Shown: positions 40,181 through 51,110 of the stretch, piece by piece
How positions within the stretch are numbered: position 1 is the stretch's first letter
Layout of the letters: each line of letters begins with the position of its first letter
Source: Prorocentrum cordatum
Lineage: Eukaryota; Sar; Dinophyceae; Prorocentrales; Prorocentraceae
DNA: 60,986 nucleotides
Direction: 5' to 3'
Assembly (NCBI GenBank): GCA_963575745.1
Contig: CAUYUJ010015734.1
Location: 185,127-246,112, forward strand
Position numbers and translations under genes: made by a program
Notes under the pieces: generated by a model
Told to the model about the DNA's origin: nothing
What the model saw: the letters and a program-made list of their open reading frames with translations, nothing else
The model's database searches: none

Positions 40181-41581
40181 CTAGATCGCGACGCTGAACA
40201 GCATGAGCTGGGCACTCGTACTGACGGTGCCAGAAGGTGCCCAACGCCTCCCTGCACAACTGGCAAAGCTCTTCATCGTGCAGGTTGTGCACGAACAAAC
40301 GCGCTTGAGGCCAATGCAATCCCGAGGCCAGTCCTCGAAGACACCTCTGGTGATGCTTGCCCCAGACCTCCGACTTCTCCCTGAACGTCCTGGAGGTCCC
40401 GTCCCAGAAGATGGGTAGACAGGGGGGCCATCAAGGCCGTCCTGCAACTGAAGTGCACGTCGATCCGAAGCTCTCACCGCCCCCTGCCCGGCGAGGGCCC
40501 CGACTTGCATCGGGGACAGCCTGGACAGATCGTGCACCACATTCATGTCATCTCTGATACTATGCTGGTCTACGAAGTCCCAGCCCAGCCCTCGCAGAGT
40601 CAGAAGGGTAACGTCGTTAGGAGAGGACGCCGATCTCCAAGGCTGGGCCGAATTCTGGAACTTATCAATCGAGGCCCGCGTCGTGCTGGCAAGGACCTGG
40701 TAGTGAGGGGCCGTCTCCCAGACAGCAGTGGCCCACGCGAAAATGGCAAGCCCCGCGTAAATCACCAGGGGGTCCACCTTGGTGCCGAGCCCGTACGCGT
40801 TCATTCTGAGCCCGACCGAAGCGCCTTTGGGGGGCCTGCCGAGGGAGCTAGCTGCGCCAATACGGAGACCAGCCATCTTCGAGGGAGACACTCCTGAAAC
40901 CGAAGGACCCCAGAGGGCCGACGCCGCGGGCCCCGCCACAGCTCGCTGAACTGTCTTCAACCTCCTGGCCCGAGACGACGCCGCCAGAACCCTGGCATTC
41001 TGGATCCCGACCCTGCGAAGGCCTCCCAGAGTCGCGTTAGTGCCTAGGTTCCTGGTAGTATCCGTCCTGCGCGAAGTTGGGAGGGACCAGGCATGGGACA
41101 GGAGCTTCTCAACCTCCTTCGAGCAGAAGTAGGCGCACTTCTGAAATTCCACCGGCAGCCGCAGCTGCTCGAAACTCTTGAAAAGAGGCTCGACCGCACC
41201 AGATAACTGAGCCACAACCTGAATTCTGGGCCCACAACTCTGTACTGTGATGTCGTCAACCGCGCTGCGCACATACAACCAATTTCTGCTATCCCGAACT
41301 TCCAAGAGGGGCCCCAGTAGCAGCATCTTGGCAAAGGTTGTGACTCCCGAGCAGCCTGCGACGATCGCGCAGTAGCCTCTGATCAAACGCACTGGGGACC
41401 CGACGCGCTTGGCTGCAACAAGCAGGTGCTCATGGTCCACATGCTCGTAGAATTCGGCAAGGCCCAGGGGCGCCGACGCAGATTCGACGCCAGCTTCCCG
41501 ACAGTGATCCCCGAGCAAGTTGTCGACCCAGCCTGCCCGCTCGCAGGTCGTGTCAGGGATCGAGTCCCAGAAAAAACTCAA
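40181..41581 (-). pseudogene. LINE-1 reverse transcriptase palm/thumb and CCHC finger
   Basis: Contains FFWDSIPDTTCERAGW, motif A region APLGLAEFYEHVDHEHL (41444-41474) and motif C VRSAVDDITVQ (41250-41272). Motif A normally reads D-x-x-K/E-FYE-V; here GGC (Gly) stands where GAC/GAT (Asp) is expected, a change that would abolish polymerisation. Motif C keeps the DD pair. In the next frame (40265-40210) ELCQLCREALGTFWHRQYEC is a C-x2-C-x8-H-x4-C finger. Confidence 0.85.
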
Positions 41582-41583
41582 AC

Positions 41584-42704
41584 ACGCGGGACTTCTCCAA
41601 AGAGCGACAATATGGCTGCCTCAATCGGCTCCAAGGCTTCACGCAGAAACACAATAGCCCTATAGGCCTGGCCCCGCCCGTCGGTTTGTCCAGGAAAACC
41701 GCGCTGGTCAGAAACAGGATGAAAGCCCCAGGGTCCACTTCGAAGAGCGCCAACATCTCCAAGAGGCGAAGCTGGTGACTTTCTCGCAGCTGCAGCGCCC
41801 ACCGCAGAGGAAAGCCGTCCCAACCTGGGCCCGCCGAAGGCCCATATTTCATACATACTCGGTGTAAGTCTTCCCATCTGAGCGGGCAGAGGTCGGGCTC
41901 CTCGGCTGGGACCTCCCAGGCACTGGGAACAGGGCCGCGCCCAGCCCGAAGCCACACGGGATGGCACGCGTCTAGAAGTTGCGGAAGGGCGGCCTGACCA
42001 GCCACAGGAAGCCGAGGATTCTCAACGATACCTCTCGGGCAGACGCTCCTGACCTGGTGCTTGGAGAAAGCGTGAGCAGCTTTACCCCCTCCAGTTGCAG
42101 TTTTCTTGGCCCGCTCTTTCCACTTCACCCGTTGCATGGCCGAGTCCAACCGCTGGCGACGAGTACATTCCTTGCTGATGCCTTCGTGGGTCTCCGTTCC
42201 CCAAGGACCCGTCGCCGAGGCAGCCTGGATCATAGCCAGCAGTTGGGCCTTGGGGGGCCCCTCGTCGACCAGCTCCAAATCGTCGAGGATGTCAAGCAAC
42301 TTGGACTTCCAGGGTCCCAGCAGCGCTCTTCCCTTGGCCCCAGTGCTCCCCAAGCTGATAGCTCTGGCCTTCCTGAGCAGGGCCTCGAACGAGATCCAGC
42401 AGACCGCTGGCTTCGAACAACGACGGCGGTGATCCCTCTCCAAGAGGGCAGCAAGAGGAACTTTGCGAGTCTGGGGTTCAGCGGAGCGACCCACATACCA
42501 TTTTGGATCACATATCCCATGGATCTCAACCAACCTAGCCTCGACCTCGTTGAACCATTCCCGAGTCAAGGCGTCCAGGTCATTATCGAAAGCGTCACTC
42601 CATTGGACATCCCGCTCCTGCGGCAGCGGGCCCATCAGCGTGGTGCTGAACGGCTTGAAACGCGTCTGCTGTGACACCACTGCGGTCTGGCAGAGGTTCC
42701 CCAT
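41584..42704 (-). pseudogene. LINE-1 RT N-terminal part and linker
   Basis: From MGNLCQTAVVSQQTRFKPFS (42702 down) through ALTREWFNEVEARLVEIHG, then PLRWEDLHRVCMKYGPSAGP and GWDGFPLRWAL (about 41860-41790) and VFLDKPTGGARPIGLL (about 41700-41660), the finger motif of non-LTR RTs. The open frame continues upstream into the GGA tract as poly-Ser/Pro, which is not part of the protein. Confidence 0.85.
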
Positions 42705-42724
42705 CCGAAGCAGCACGGGACAAT

Positions 42725-42985
42725 GGGGAAAGGAGGAGGATGAGGAGGAGGAGGAGGAGGAGCGAGGAGGGAGGAGGAGGAGGAGGCGGCGAGAGGAGGA
42801 GGAGCAAGAGGAGGAGGAGGGGGATGAGGAGAAGGAGGAGAAGGAGAAGGAGGAGGAGTGGGAGGAGGAGCAAGAGGAGGAGGAGGAGAATGGAGGAGGA
42901 GGAGGAAGAGGAGGAAGAGGAGGAGGAGACGGAGGAGGAGGAGGAGGAGGAGGAGGAGGAGGAAGCGGAGGCGGAGGCGCTGGTT
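42725..42985. repeat. (GGA)n tract
   Basis: Purine tract directly 5' of LINE-1 (minus sense). Confidence 0.95.
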
Positions 42986-43604
42986 CAAGAGCTCGGCGGG
43001 TACCTTCGGGCCTTGTGAAGCCTTCTCCCGCCGAGGCGGGCCGCGAGCCGCTCGGGTGACGAGGGCGCCGGCGCCACGCGGCATCTTGGGTGCTGCTGCA
43101 GAGCGCAAGGGCCAGAGCGTCGACTCTTGGATTTGACCAGGATAAAACCAAACGTTTTCGGCCACAGCTGTCATCGAGAGCGCGCAAGCATGGATTAGCG
43201 ATCCATGGATCTGGCGCGCGGTCGCCAAATCCATGGATCGGGGGAGGTGTCCTCCCCAAAATGCGGCCGGTGCCGTCTCGCTCGGCGGCGGAAATCCGCG
43301 ATTTCCCACGGAGAGGGGCTAATCCACACCCCTTTGATCCCTGTCGATCGCCTGGTTTCAGCAGCAGGCGCCCAAATGCTTGCCACTAGGTGTGGAGGCG
43401 CCCCGTGATGGCTCAGACAGCTCTCGTGCCGCTGGCGATGCGATGCGATGCGCGTTGTCGAAAGGCCCGTCTTCATGCGCGGGGTGCTGCCCAAGCATCT
43501 TCGCCCCGCCGCGCCTCGTTGAGGGGGCTTCCCCGGAGGGGGGGGGGGGGGGGCGAACATGGCCGCCGCCACCAGGCTGTAGCTCAGGTCATGTATGCTC
43601 CACA
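42986..43604. other. No confident gene
   Basis: CCATGGATC occurs three times near 43200-43245. Minus-strand frame KMPRGAGALVTRAARGPP (near 43080) is possible but unsupported. A G run at 43535-43553 marks the right side. Confidence 0.35.
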
Positions 43605-43752
43605 AGCGCGTTCCACTGCTCGCAGTGTATGTAGCTACTCGCATACGGGCAACGTCCGCCGCGGGGGATTCGCGCTCGTGCTACCAGAAGAGCACGTGGT
43701 TTTTGGTCTGACGCTCGCGCGAGTGGGCACCATGCGAGCAATGGACCACGCT
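43605..43752. mobile_element. TH-family inverted-repeat element, copy 2
   Basis: AGCGCGTTCCACTGCTCGCA ... GTGGTTTTTGGTCTGACGCT ... GCGAGCAATGGACCACGCT. See 19104-19250. Confidence 0.75.
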
Positions 43753-43819
43753 CGGTGATCTGCCGCGACTGCACCGGCCGGCCGCACAGTGTCTCCCCCG
43801 AACCTGGGGCAGCTTTCTG

Positions 43820-44050
43820 TTGAGCACGGACCGACCGTCCCGGCATTCCTATAGTCATACCACGAAATGTTCTTAGAACCCCAAAAATGTTTAAGAATAG
43901 TAACATGGTTCTTAAAACAAAAACCCGTTGTGATAAAACAAGACAGACTCCGCCAGACATGTTCTAAGAACGTTTCGTGGAGACCACAAAAGGTTCTTAG
44001 AACATTGTTTGGTAGTGCTATAGGCGAGCCAGGACTCTTCGCCGCTGCTT
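43820..44050. mobile_element. TD-family element, copy 4
   Basis: TTGAGCACGGACCGACCGTC, CCACGAAATGTTCTTAGAAC, inverted GTTCTAAGAACGTTTCGTGG, then AGGTTCTTAGAACATTGTTT and GAGCCAGGACTCTTCGCCGC. Confidence 0.85.
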
Positions 44051-44075
44051 TATTATGTTGCTCCCATGGTATTAA

Positions 44076-44262
44076 GGACAACATCCCAGAAATAAACTGG
44101 AGAACCCAGAAAAGGCTCGAAAGAGTGTGGACAGAATGTCGAAAAAGAGTGTATGCCAGGGCCCGACACGTGAAAGCCCTCGAGCTCTGGGGTGTTTTCT
44201 TGGTGCTCGAAATTCCTTCTCGTGATCAAGGCAGAAGTAGCTTGGAACATCATAAGGCCAGC
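44076..44262. repeat. H-family repeat, copy 1
   Basis: GAACCCAGAAAAGGCTCGAA ... CAGGGCCCGACACGTGAAAG ... TTTTCTTGGTGCTCGAAATT CC. Copies at 60072-60205 and, partial, 44629-44720. Ends show the inverted words CGAGCACCCAGAAAA and TTCTTGGTGCTCGA in the 60-kb copy. Confidence 0.7.
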
Positions 44263-44387
44263 CGGCTGCGCGCTGGCGCCCGCAGCTCCGGCGAGGCGCC
44301 GGCGCCCGCGCGCACCCTCGGCTGCTAATTACGCGGCCAGCGTGCCGATCGAGGCGTCGCTCCCCGTGGCTCATTCGGTGGCCACAT

Positions 44388-44520
44388 CCCTGAACTTCCA
44401 GGAGGGCTAAACAATAGCACCAGGACGTCGACGTCCTAATTCCTGTCGAGGTCTGAGGCAGTCCAGACAGATCGAAAGGTCTGGAGTGTTATTTTCTAGC
44501 ACTCTGGAAGGTCAGGGATG
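44388..44520. repeat. G-family repeat, copy 2
   Basis: ACTTCCAGGAGGGCTAAACA, GACGTCGACGTCCTAATTCC, CTAGCACTCTGGAAGGTCAG. See 30623-30873. Confidence 0.75.
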
Positions 44521-44628
44521 TGAGCCTCGGCCAAAAACGTCAGATGGACCTCTCGCCGGAGTGGCCCTTGGTGCGGGCCAAAGGGGACCCCCCGATCGCT
44601 GAGAGACGGGAGGGTGCCTCTCGGGCCC

Positions 44629-44720
44629 CTCGAGCTCTGGGGTGTTTTTTCTTTGTGTTCGAAATTCCTTCTGGTGGTCAGGCTGAAGTCGGTTGGAACA
44701 TCATAAAGCCAGCTGGGAGA
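44629..44720. repeat. H-family repeat, partial copy
   Basis: CTCGAGCTCTGGGGTGTTTT, GTGTTCGAAATTCCTTCTGG, GGTTGGAACATCATAAAGCC. Confidence 0.7.
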
Positions 44721-44774
44721 CGGGAGGGTACCTCCCCAGACATGCGACGTCCTGACTTTTTCAGGACGGCGTCC

Positions 44775-44872
44775 CTGGAAGCCCCGACCCTTTCCCCGGG
44801 ACCGGTTTTTCGTCCCGAGTCGTTTCTTGACGGTCCCGGGGCCGGGCGGAGGCCCCACGGAGCCGAAAGTAG
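44775..44872. repeat. M-family dispersed repeat
   Basis: GACCCTTTCCCCGGGACCGG, TCGTCCCGAGTCGTTTCTTG, ACGGTCCCGGGGCCGGGCGG. Confidence 0.75.
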
Positions 44873-45060
44873 CCAAAAACCTCCCGTCCTGATTTTTCAA
44901 CGACGCGATCAGGTCTGGGCCCCTCGGGCCCCTCGGGGACCACCGGTAGGCCGCCTCGGGGCCGCCTATAGGGCCGCCTCGGGGGCCCCTCTTCGAACAG
45001 GCCGGAGGCCCTCCGGGACCCCCAGAGGCCCCAGGGGCCGACCTCGTGGACACTCCAAAC

Positions 45061-45222
45061 GGAAGGGGCCTTAAGGACACACAGTTGAAGACACAGAAAT
45101 CACAGGAGTCCCCATATTTCCCTATCTTTTCCGGGTTGTTGTCTCCCCCCCCACTTCCCTTATTTTTTGCACACTTTCCTGGGGATCGGCGATTAACTGT
45201 GTCTGTGTTTTTTCCCCTCCTG
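45061..45222. repeat. L-family element, copy 2
   Basis: GGGGCCTTAAGGACACACAG, TATCTTTTCCGGGTTGTTGT, GATTAACTGTGTCTGTGTTT, TTTCCCCTCC. Confidence 0.7.
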
Positions 45223-46009
45223 GCACATGTTCAGGTGCGCCTCTGTTGGGCCAGACCAGCCAGAGGGGGTCTCCGATCCCAGACCCCCGACGCCGTGGCG
45301 TTCCGCGGCGTGGACCCACCAGGAAGGTCTGGACCCCTGCAGGACGGGAAGTGGTGCCACGAAGCTGCCCACCTAAGATCCACCACCGGGACGTGAGCTG
45401 GGCTCCCACTGGCTGGCGTCGGCAGGGGGCAGTCCGGACCCGCACCGTTCGAAGCGAGGCGTGGGGGAGGCCAGAGAGAGCGCGCGGGGGTCCACACGGC
45501 TCATGCTCGTCCCTCCACACTCGGGGAGACGCAAGGCCAGGTTCGTCGATCTGGGTTTGCCTGACCCAGAGATCCAACGTATTGAAAAAATCAAGACGGA
45601 GGTTTTCCTTATCTTTCGGCCTCGAGGGGCCCTCGCCGGGCCCCAGGACCGTCAGAAAACGATTCAGGGTGAGAAACTGGTCCCGGGGAATGGCTCGAGA
45701 CTCCTGGGGACGCCGTGTTGAGAAATCACAACGTCGGATCTCTGGGGGCGGGGCCGCCAGAGAAAAGGGCGAGGCCCCATCTGCCGCGAGCTCCCGCCGC
45801 AAACCTCTCACGGCGACGGTCGGGCGCGGCCGAGCCGACCCCTGGCGAGCCATCCCCCCCTCCGTGCCGTCCTCCTCGCCTTCCGAGCCCCCCCTCGGCC
45901 ACATACAGTCGGGGTCTTGACCTCAGGAACCCTGAATAAGGAACGAGGCCCCTTTTTTCCCATAAGTTAAACTTCGATTTCCGATCGAAGACATAAGAAG
46001 GAAAATGAG
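45223..46009. repeat. Mostly unassigned; M-family copy at 45603-45700
   Basis: TTTCGGCCTCGAGGGGCCCT, GGACCGTCAGAAAACGATTC, AGGGTGAGAAACTGGTCCCG is an M-family copy in reverse. The rest is GC-rich with no bounded exon. Confidence 0.6.
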
Positions 46010-46679
46010 ACCAGAGAAAAACCCCAATCAGAATTGTTTGGGGGGCTATGGGGCTTTAGGGCTATAGGGGCTATAGGGCTATAGGGCGATGTGGCCATAG
46101 GGATATAGGGCTAGAAGCCTTTAGGGCTATGGGGCTATAGGGCTACAGGGCTACAGGGCTATAGGGCTATAAAACCATTCGGGCTATAGGGCTATATACG
46201 GCTATAGGGTTTAGGACCATAGGGCTATATGGCTATAGGGCTATAGGGCTATAGGGCTATAGGGCTATGGGGCTATGGGGCTATGGGGCTATTGGGCTAT
46301 TGGGCTATAGGGCTATCGGAAGTGAGGGGGTGAGATCGAAGTGGAACGGCGAGCCCCCCACCGGGAAATCGGTTTCGGTTTCGTGTTCGTGCGTGCCGTG
46401 CGTGCGAGGCGAAGCTGCGTGGGCGGGCGAGAAAAAGTCTCCTGTGGCTGAGGCGCGGCCGGACCAAATGTTTCTCTTCCGGGGCGCGGGGCCCCGCGGT
46501 GTCCCGCCGGTGTCCCGCGGTGTCCTCCTGGTGGCTGAGGCGCGGCCGGACCAAATGTTTCTCATCCGGGGCGCGGGGCCCCGCGGTGTCCCGCCGGTGT
46601 CCCGCGGTGTCCCGCGGTGTCCCGCGGTGTCCCGCGGTGTCCCGCCGCTGTCCCGCGGTGTCCCGCGAGGATGATGATG

Positions 46680-46723
<44 letters not shown>

Positions 46724-46744
46724 AATGATGATGATGACGATGAC

Positions 46745-46798
<54 letters not shown>

Positions 46799-48183
46799 AT
46801 GATGATGATGGTGTCCCGATGAAGATGATGCTGTTGATGATGGTGTCGATGATGATGATGATGATGATGATAGTGTCCCGATGATGAGGATGATGATGCT
46901 CATGATGATTATGTTGATGATGATGACGATGATGGTGTCCCGATGATGATGATGATGATGATTCCGATGATGTTGGTGATGATGATGTTGATGGAAATGG
47001 TGTCCCGGCGATAATGATGTTGATGATGATGATGATGTTGATGATGATTATGGTGTCCCGATGATGATGCTGATGATGATGGTGATGATGATGATGGTGA
47101 TGCTGATGGTGTCCCGATGATGATAATAATGATAATGACGATGTTGATGATGATGTTGCTGATGATGATGATGGTGCCCCAATGATGATGATGATGTTGT
47201 TGATGATGATGATGATGATGTCGATGATGATGATGATGATGCGATGATCATAATGATGATGGTGTCCCGAGGAAGATGACGATGTTGATGATAATGTTGA
47301 TGATGGGAACGATGGTGATCATGATGGTGTCCCGATTATGATGATGATTCTGATGATGCTGCTGATGATGATGACGATGACTTTGTCCCGATGATGAGAT
47401 GATGATGATGATGATGCTGATGATGAGATGATGATGGTGATGATGATGGTGATGTTGTCACGATGATGATGATGACGTTGATGATGATGTTTATGATGAT
47501 GATGACGGTGCCCTCATGATGATGACGATGTTGGTGATGATGTTGATGTTGATGATGTTGATGTTGATGATGACGTTGATTTTGAGAGCGATTGTAATAT
47601 CGTTAGTGAGATCGATATTGAGACCAAATGTGAGATCGATTGTGTGATCGATTGTGAGATCGATTGTGAGATCAATTGTGAGATCGATCGAATGAGATAG
47701 GTCGAGTGAGATCGATTGTGAGATCGATCGAGTGAGATCGATCGAGCGAGACCGATTGTGAGATCGATACTGAGATCGATAGTGAGAACGATCGAGAGAG
47801 ACGTTGGTTCCCCCCCCCGAACCTCCTTATCACCCGAAGGGTGGTCGTATAGGTACGGCTATAGGGCTAGAGGGTTATAGTGCTATAGGGATATATGGCG
47901 ATTGGGCTATTGGGCTATAGGGATATAGGGCTATTGGGCTAGGCACCCCCGGGCACTTCTGGGCATCCCGGGCACCCCTGGGCCCCCGGGCACCTCCGGG
48001 CACCCCCGGGCACCCGGGCACCCGGCCCCGGCCACCGAAATCGGCCACACACCTGGGCACCCGGGCACCCCCGGGAACCCCCGGGCACCCGGGCACCCGG
48101 CCCCGGCCACCGAAATCGGCCGCTCACCTCACCTCAGCTTTATATCCGCTAGGACCCCTACAGAGGCAAGCTCTGATTGGGGA
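46010..48183. repeat. 2.2-kb composite satellite block, copy 2
   Basis: Same order of parts as 20268-22479: ACCCCAATCAGAATTG, CTATAGGG satellite, the unique segment (46320-46435), two GGACCAAATGTTTCTC units, GGTGTCCCGC, GAT repeats with GGTGTCCCG punctuation, GATCGAT satellite (47582-47805), GAACCTCCTTATCACCCGAA, GGGCACCC, CCACCGAAATCGGCC and the end AGAGGCAAGCTCTGATTGGG. Differences are mainly repeat-number changes. Confidence 0.9.
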
Positions 48184-48408
48184 ACCTGAGGCAAGCTGAG
48201 AAACACTTAATGAACGCGGAGCCCCTCCCCAACGAAAAGGGTTCCTTCTTCAGGGCCCCGACTGTACAGCACAGAAAGGGATGATTTGCTAGGGGTCGAT
48301 TAGGCCGCCCCTGAGACTTGACCGTGCAACTCCTGGACGGGCCCGCCAAAAAGAGTCGGCGAACCCGAGTTCCAGCGAATCCGATTCTTACCCAGATCTC
48401 CGACGAGA

Positions 48409-48544
48409 CCCGTCGGTCGGAGGACGTGGGCAGAAACATGAAATAGGGACGCGTCGGAAGTAGATTGGGCTTCCGCCCGCCCTCTGAAGAGGAGGGGAGA
48501 GGGACAATCACTCAAGGATTGAAATAGGAAGGCGCCTAGAGTAA
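48409..48544. repeat. GAAGTAGGAAGGCG family, copy 2
   Basis: GACGCGTCGGAAGTAGATTG, GGCTTCCGCCCGCCCTCTGA, AATAGGAAGGCGCCTAGAGT. 48184-48408 before it shows no recognised feature. Confidence 0.6.
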
Positions 48545-48669
48545 TGGCGACGCGGGCATCCAAAAATACCTTCTTTCAACGACGGGCGTGCATGTGTTTC
48601 TCCAATCTGGGCGTTTTTCCTAGATGTTGGCCTCTGGGGTGCATGATCGGGCCTGGGGCAGTCACAACT

Positions 48670-48830
48670 GAAGGGGCTCTGGAACACACAAACAAATACA
48701 CACAAATACACATATTCCCCACATCTTCCCATATTTTCTGGGTTTCTGTCTTCCCCCCACTGCCCATGTGTTCCCGTTTTTTCCTGGGCAGTCGACGATG
48801 AATTGTGTCTGTGTGCTTCTTCCCCTCCTG
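48670..48830. repeat. L-family element, copy 3
   Basis: AAGGGGCTCTGGAACACACA, TTCCCATATTTTCTGGGTTT, GTCGACGATGAATTGTGTCT, TCCCCTCCTG. Closest to 5318-5480. Confidence 0.8.
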
Positions 48831-49108
48831 AACAACACGGATCCGGGGCGGGCGCAAAGGTATACTGCGAGAGCAGGGGGGCGGGACCCCTGGGGCCGCG
48901 GTGCTCGGGAGGACAGGGGCCAGGACCTCCTGCGGCTCGGAGGGCGTCTGAGACGGGCCCGGACGTGCTCACCAGAACGGAGAGTCTGCTCAGGAGGGTC
49001 CTGAGCAGACCCTCTTGGTTCTGGCGAGCGTGCACGTCCCACATGCAGTCATATGCATCTACAGATCGACTCTCGAGCCCAGACCCCCGACGTCATGATC
49101 TTTCAAGA

Positions 49109-49700
49109 CCTCGACCCCCAGAGGTCTCGACCCCTTCCCCGGGACCCGCTTCTCGTCCCGAGTCCTTCTCGTTGACGGCCCCGAGGCCCGGCCAAGGCCC
49201 CGGAGGCCGACGGTAGCGACCCCCCCCCCCGCCGCGATCTCTTCGCGACGCGAGGGGGCCTCGGTGCGTCACCGACAGAGACCCAGTCGTGCGACGTCCT
49301 GATTTTCTGAGGACACCGTCCCCGGAAGCCCCAGCCTTTTCCCCGGGACCGGTATATTTCATCCCGTGTGGATTTTGTTGGCGGCCCCGCGGCCTGGCCG
49401 CAGGCCTCCATGGGAGCCCCGAAGATGGTGAAACGCCCCCGTCCTGAAGCTTTTTTTCTGCGACGGGACTTTGCAAAAAACCTGCGACGGTTTTTTGCAA
49501 TCCTGCGACAGGTTTTTTGCAATCCTGAAGCTTTTTTTCTGCGACGGGTTTTTTGCAATCCTGCGAAGGTTTTTTGCAGTCTTTCATCCTGAGTGGCTCT
49601 TTGGCGGCCCCGAGGCCCGGCGCAGGCCTCCAGGAGCCCGGGGAAACGGCGAGATGCCCCCGTCCCGAAGCTTCTTGCTTTTTTGCGACGCGAGCACGTC
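49109..49700. repeat. Cluster of three M-family repeats with a CTTTTTTTCTGCGACGGG array
   Basis: M copies at 49109-49214, 49318-49432 and 49575-49665. Between the last two, 49440-49580 holds two and a half units containing GAAGCTTTTTTTCTGCGACG and TTTTTTGCAATCCTGCGA. GACGTCCTGATTTTC precedes M copies at 49300 and 44750 as well, so the family's left flank is conserved. Confidence 0.75.
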
Positions 49701-50338
49701 TTCTGGGAAGCAGGGGCGCGCAGCCGGCGCCTCCGCGGCCGGCGTGGCCCAGTGGGCGGGCACCTCCGGCTTCGGGGCGCTGGCAGCCTCCCCGCCACCC
49801 TGCTTTACCAGCCTGGAACAGATCCCTGTCCCTGTGCTGGGCAGCTCCTCATCACGATGCCACTCTTAGGCATTCCATTATTTCTGGAGGGCGAACCCCT
49901 GAGATTGTCATCGCCTTTGGGCGTGGCAATCTTAGGGATAGGGACAAGTTCGAGGCTGGTAACCTGCGGCGCCTGCGGCTCGCCTCCCGCGGCCTCGGCA
50001 CGATTGGAGGAGGAGAAGGGGGAAAAGGAGGATGTCGAGATAGGTGGAGGAGGAGGAGGAGGAGGAGGAGGAGGAGGAGGAGGAGGAGGGCCAGGAGGAG
50101 GAGGAGGATGAGGAGGATGAGGAGGAGGAGGAGAAAGGAGGAGCCGATGCCACCCTGCGGCGCCTGCGGCTCGCCTCCCGCGGCCTCGGCACGCTTCGGG
50201 GACCGGCTGCGCTCCCGGGCCTGGCCGGCTTGCACGCGCGGGTGAGGGCGGGAGAGCGAGGAGCGGCCACAGCATGCAGCACCGGGGGCGAAGCCAGGGG
50301 CGAAGAGCTGCGAGAAGGCCAAAGGGGCCTCCCTGGCG
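49701..50338. repeat. GGA tract (50045-50140) between duplicated segments
   Basis: GCGGCGCCTGCGGCTCGCCT, CCCGCGGCCTCGGCACG occurs on both sides (49966-50004 and 50157-50194), so the GGA tract splits a direct duplication of about 40 bp. No gene supported. Confidence 0.75.
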
Positions 50339-50502
50339 TTAAAGTCGGGCCTGTCCCCTGTACAAGGGAATGTTGGACGAACAGTTTACAAAAATAGTCA
50401 AAAAATACCCTAAAATGCCCAAGCATGGTCAAACAATCCTCCCCAGACTATTGTTTGACCATTTCTGGATCTTCCTCCTGAGGAGGGACAGGCCCGACTG
50501 AA
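50339..50502 (+). mobile_element. TA-family element, copy 8
   Basis: TTAAAGTCGGGCCTGTCCCC TGTACAAGG ... CTCCCCAGACTATT ... CCTGAGGAGGGACAGGCCCG ACTGAA. Flanked by CCCTGGCG (50331-50338) and CCCTGGCA (50503-50510). Confidence 0.92.
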
Positions 50503-50886
50503 CCCTGGCAGTGTGGCCCTCCCTCTCGCTCGAGACATCCCCGGCCTCCAGCTCGGGGAGGTATCCTGGACCTCCTGGCTGGAGGTGGCCGCCCCTGGTG
50601 GTGTTGCTGTCGCTCCGCCTCCCTCCGAGGGGGGGCAGGAAGAATTGGCAGCGAACTGGGAGAGCGGATCGGATCGGAAAGGTATGCCGAATCGGCTCGG
50701 AGCCGGAAGCGACTCGGTTCGGCGGCGCCAGGATGCACCACGGCGCCATGCGAGCCTCGGGCCGCGCCGGGCCGACCGAGAGTCGGAGTCAAGAATCGCA
50801 TCGGGCCGCCCAGAGCCGACATACCGACTCGGATCGATCGGATCGGCATGGTCCCTGGGGGGGGGGGGGGGGTGGACGCCCAGCCC

Positions 50887-50986
50887 NNNNNNNNNNNNNN
50901 NNNNNNNNNNNNNNNNNNNNNNNNNNNNNNNNNNNNNNNNNNNNNNNNNNNNNNNNNNNNNNNNNNNNNNNNNNNNNNNNNNNNNN
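50887..50986. other. Assembly gap (100 N)
   Basis: Exactly 100 N, a conventional scaffold gap of unknown true size. It lies between a G run (50857-50871) and a GGA tract, both hard to sequence. Confidence 1.
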
Positions 50987-51110
50987 AGTGAGGAGGAGGA
51001 GGAGGAGGAGGAGGGGAAGGGGAAGGAGGAGGGGGAAGAGGAAGAGGAGGAGGAGGAGGAGGAGAAGGAGGAGGAGGAGGAGGAGGGGGAGGAGGAGAAG
51101 GATAAGACGC
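50987..51110. repeat. (GGA)n tract
   Basis: Purine tract immediately right of the gap. Confidence 0.95.

Larger units (their letters stand above)
38780..42704 (-). mobile_element. LINE-1: non-LTR retrotransposon, 5' truncated
   Basis: Minus-strand element with linker, RT, CCHC finger and RNase H in the usual order, then about 750 bp of 3' sequence ending at a GGA/GAT tract. No ORF1 or APE endonuclease is seen; upstream of 42704 lies a GGA tract (42725-42985), so the 5' part is lost or was never inserted. Inactive: frameshifts near 41575, 40190 and 39793, a TAA in the RNase H start, and a lost catalytic Asp in RT motif A. Confidence 0.9.
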
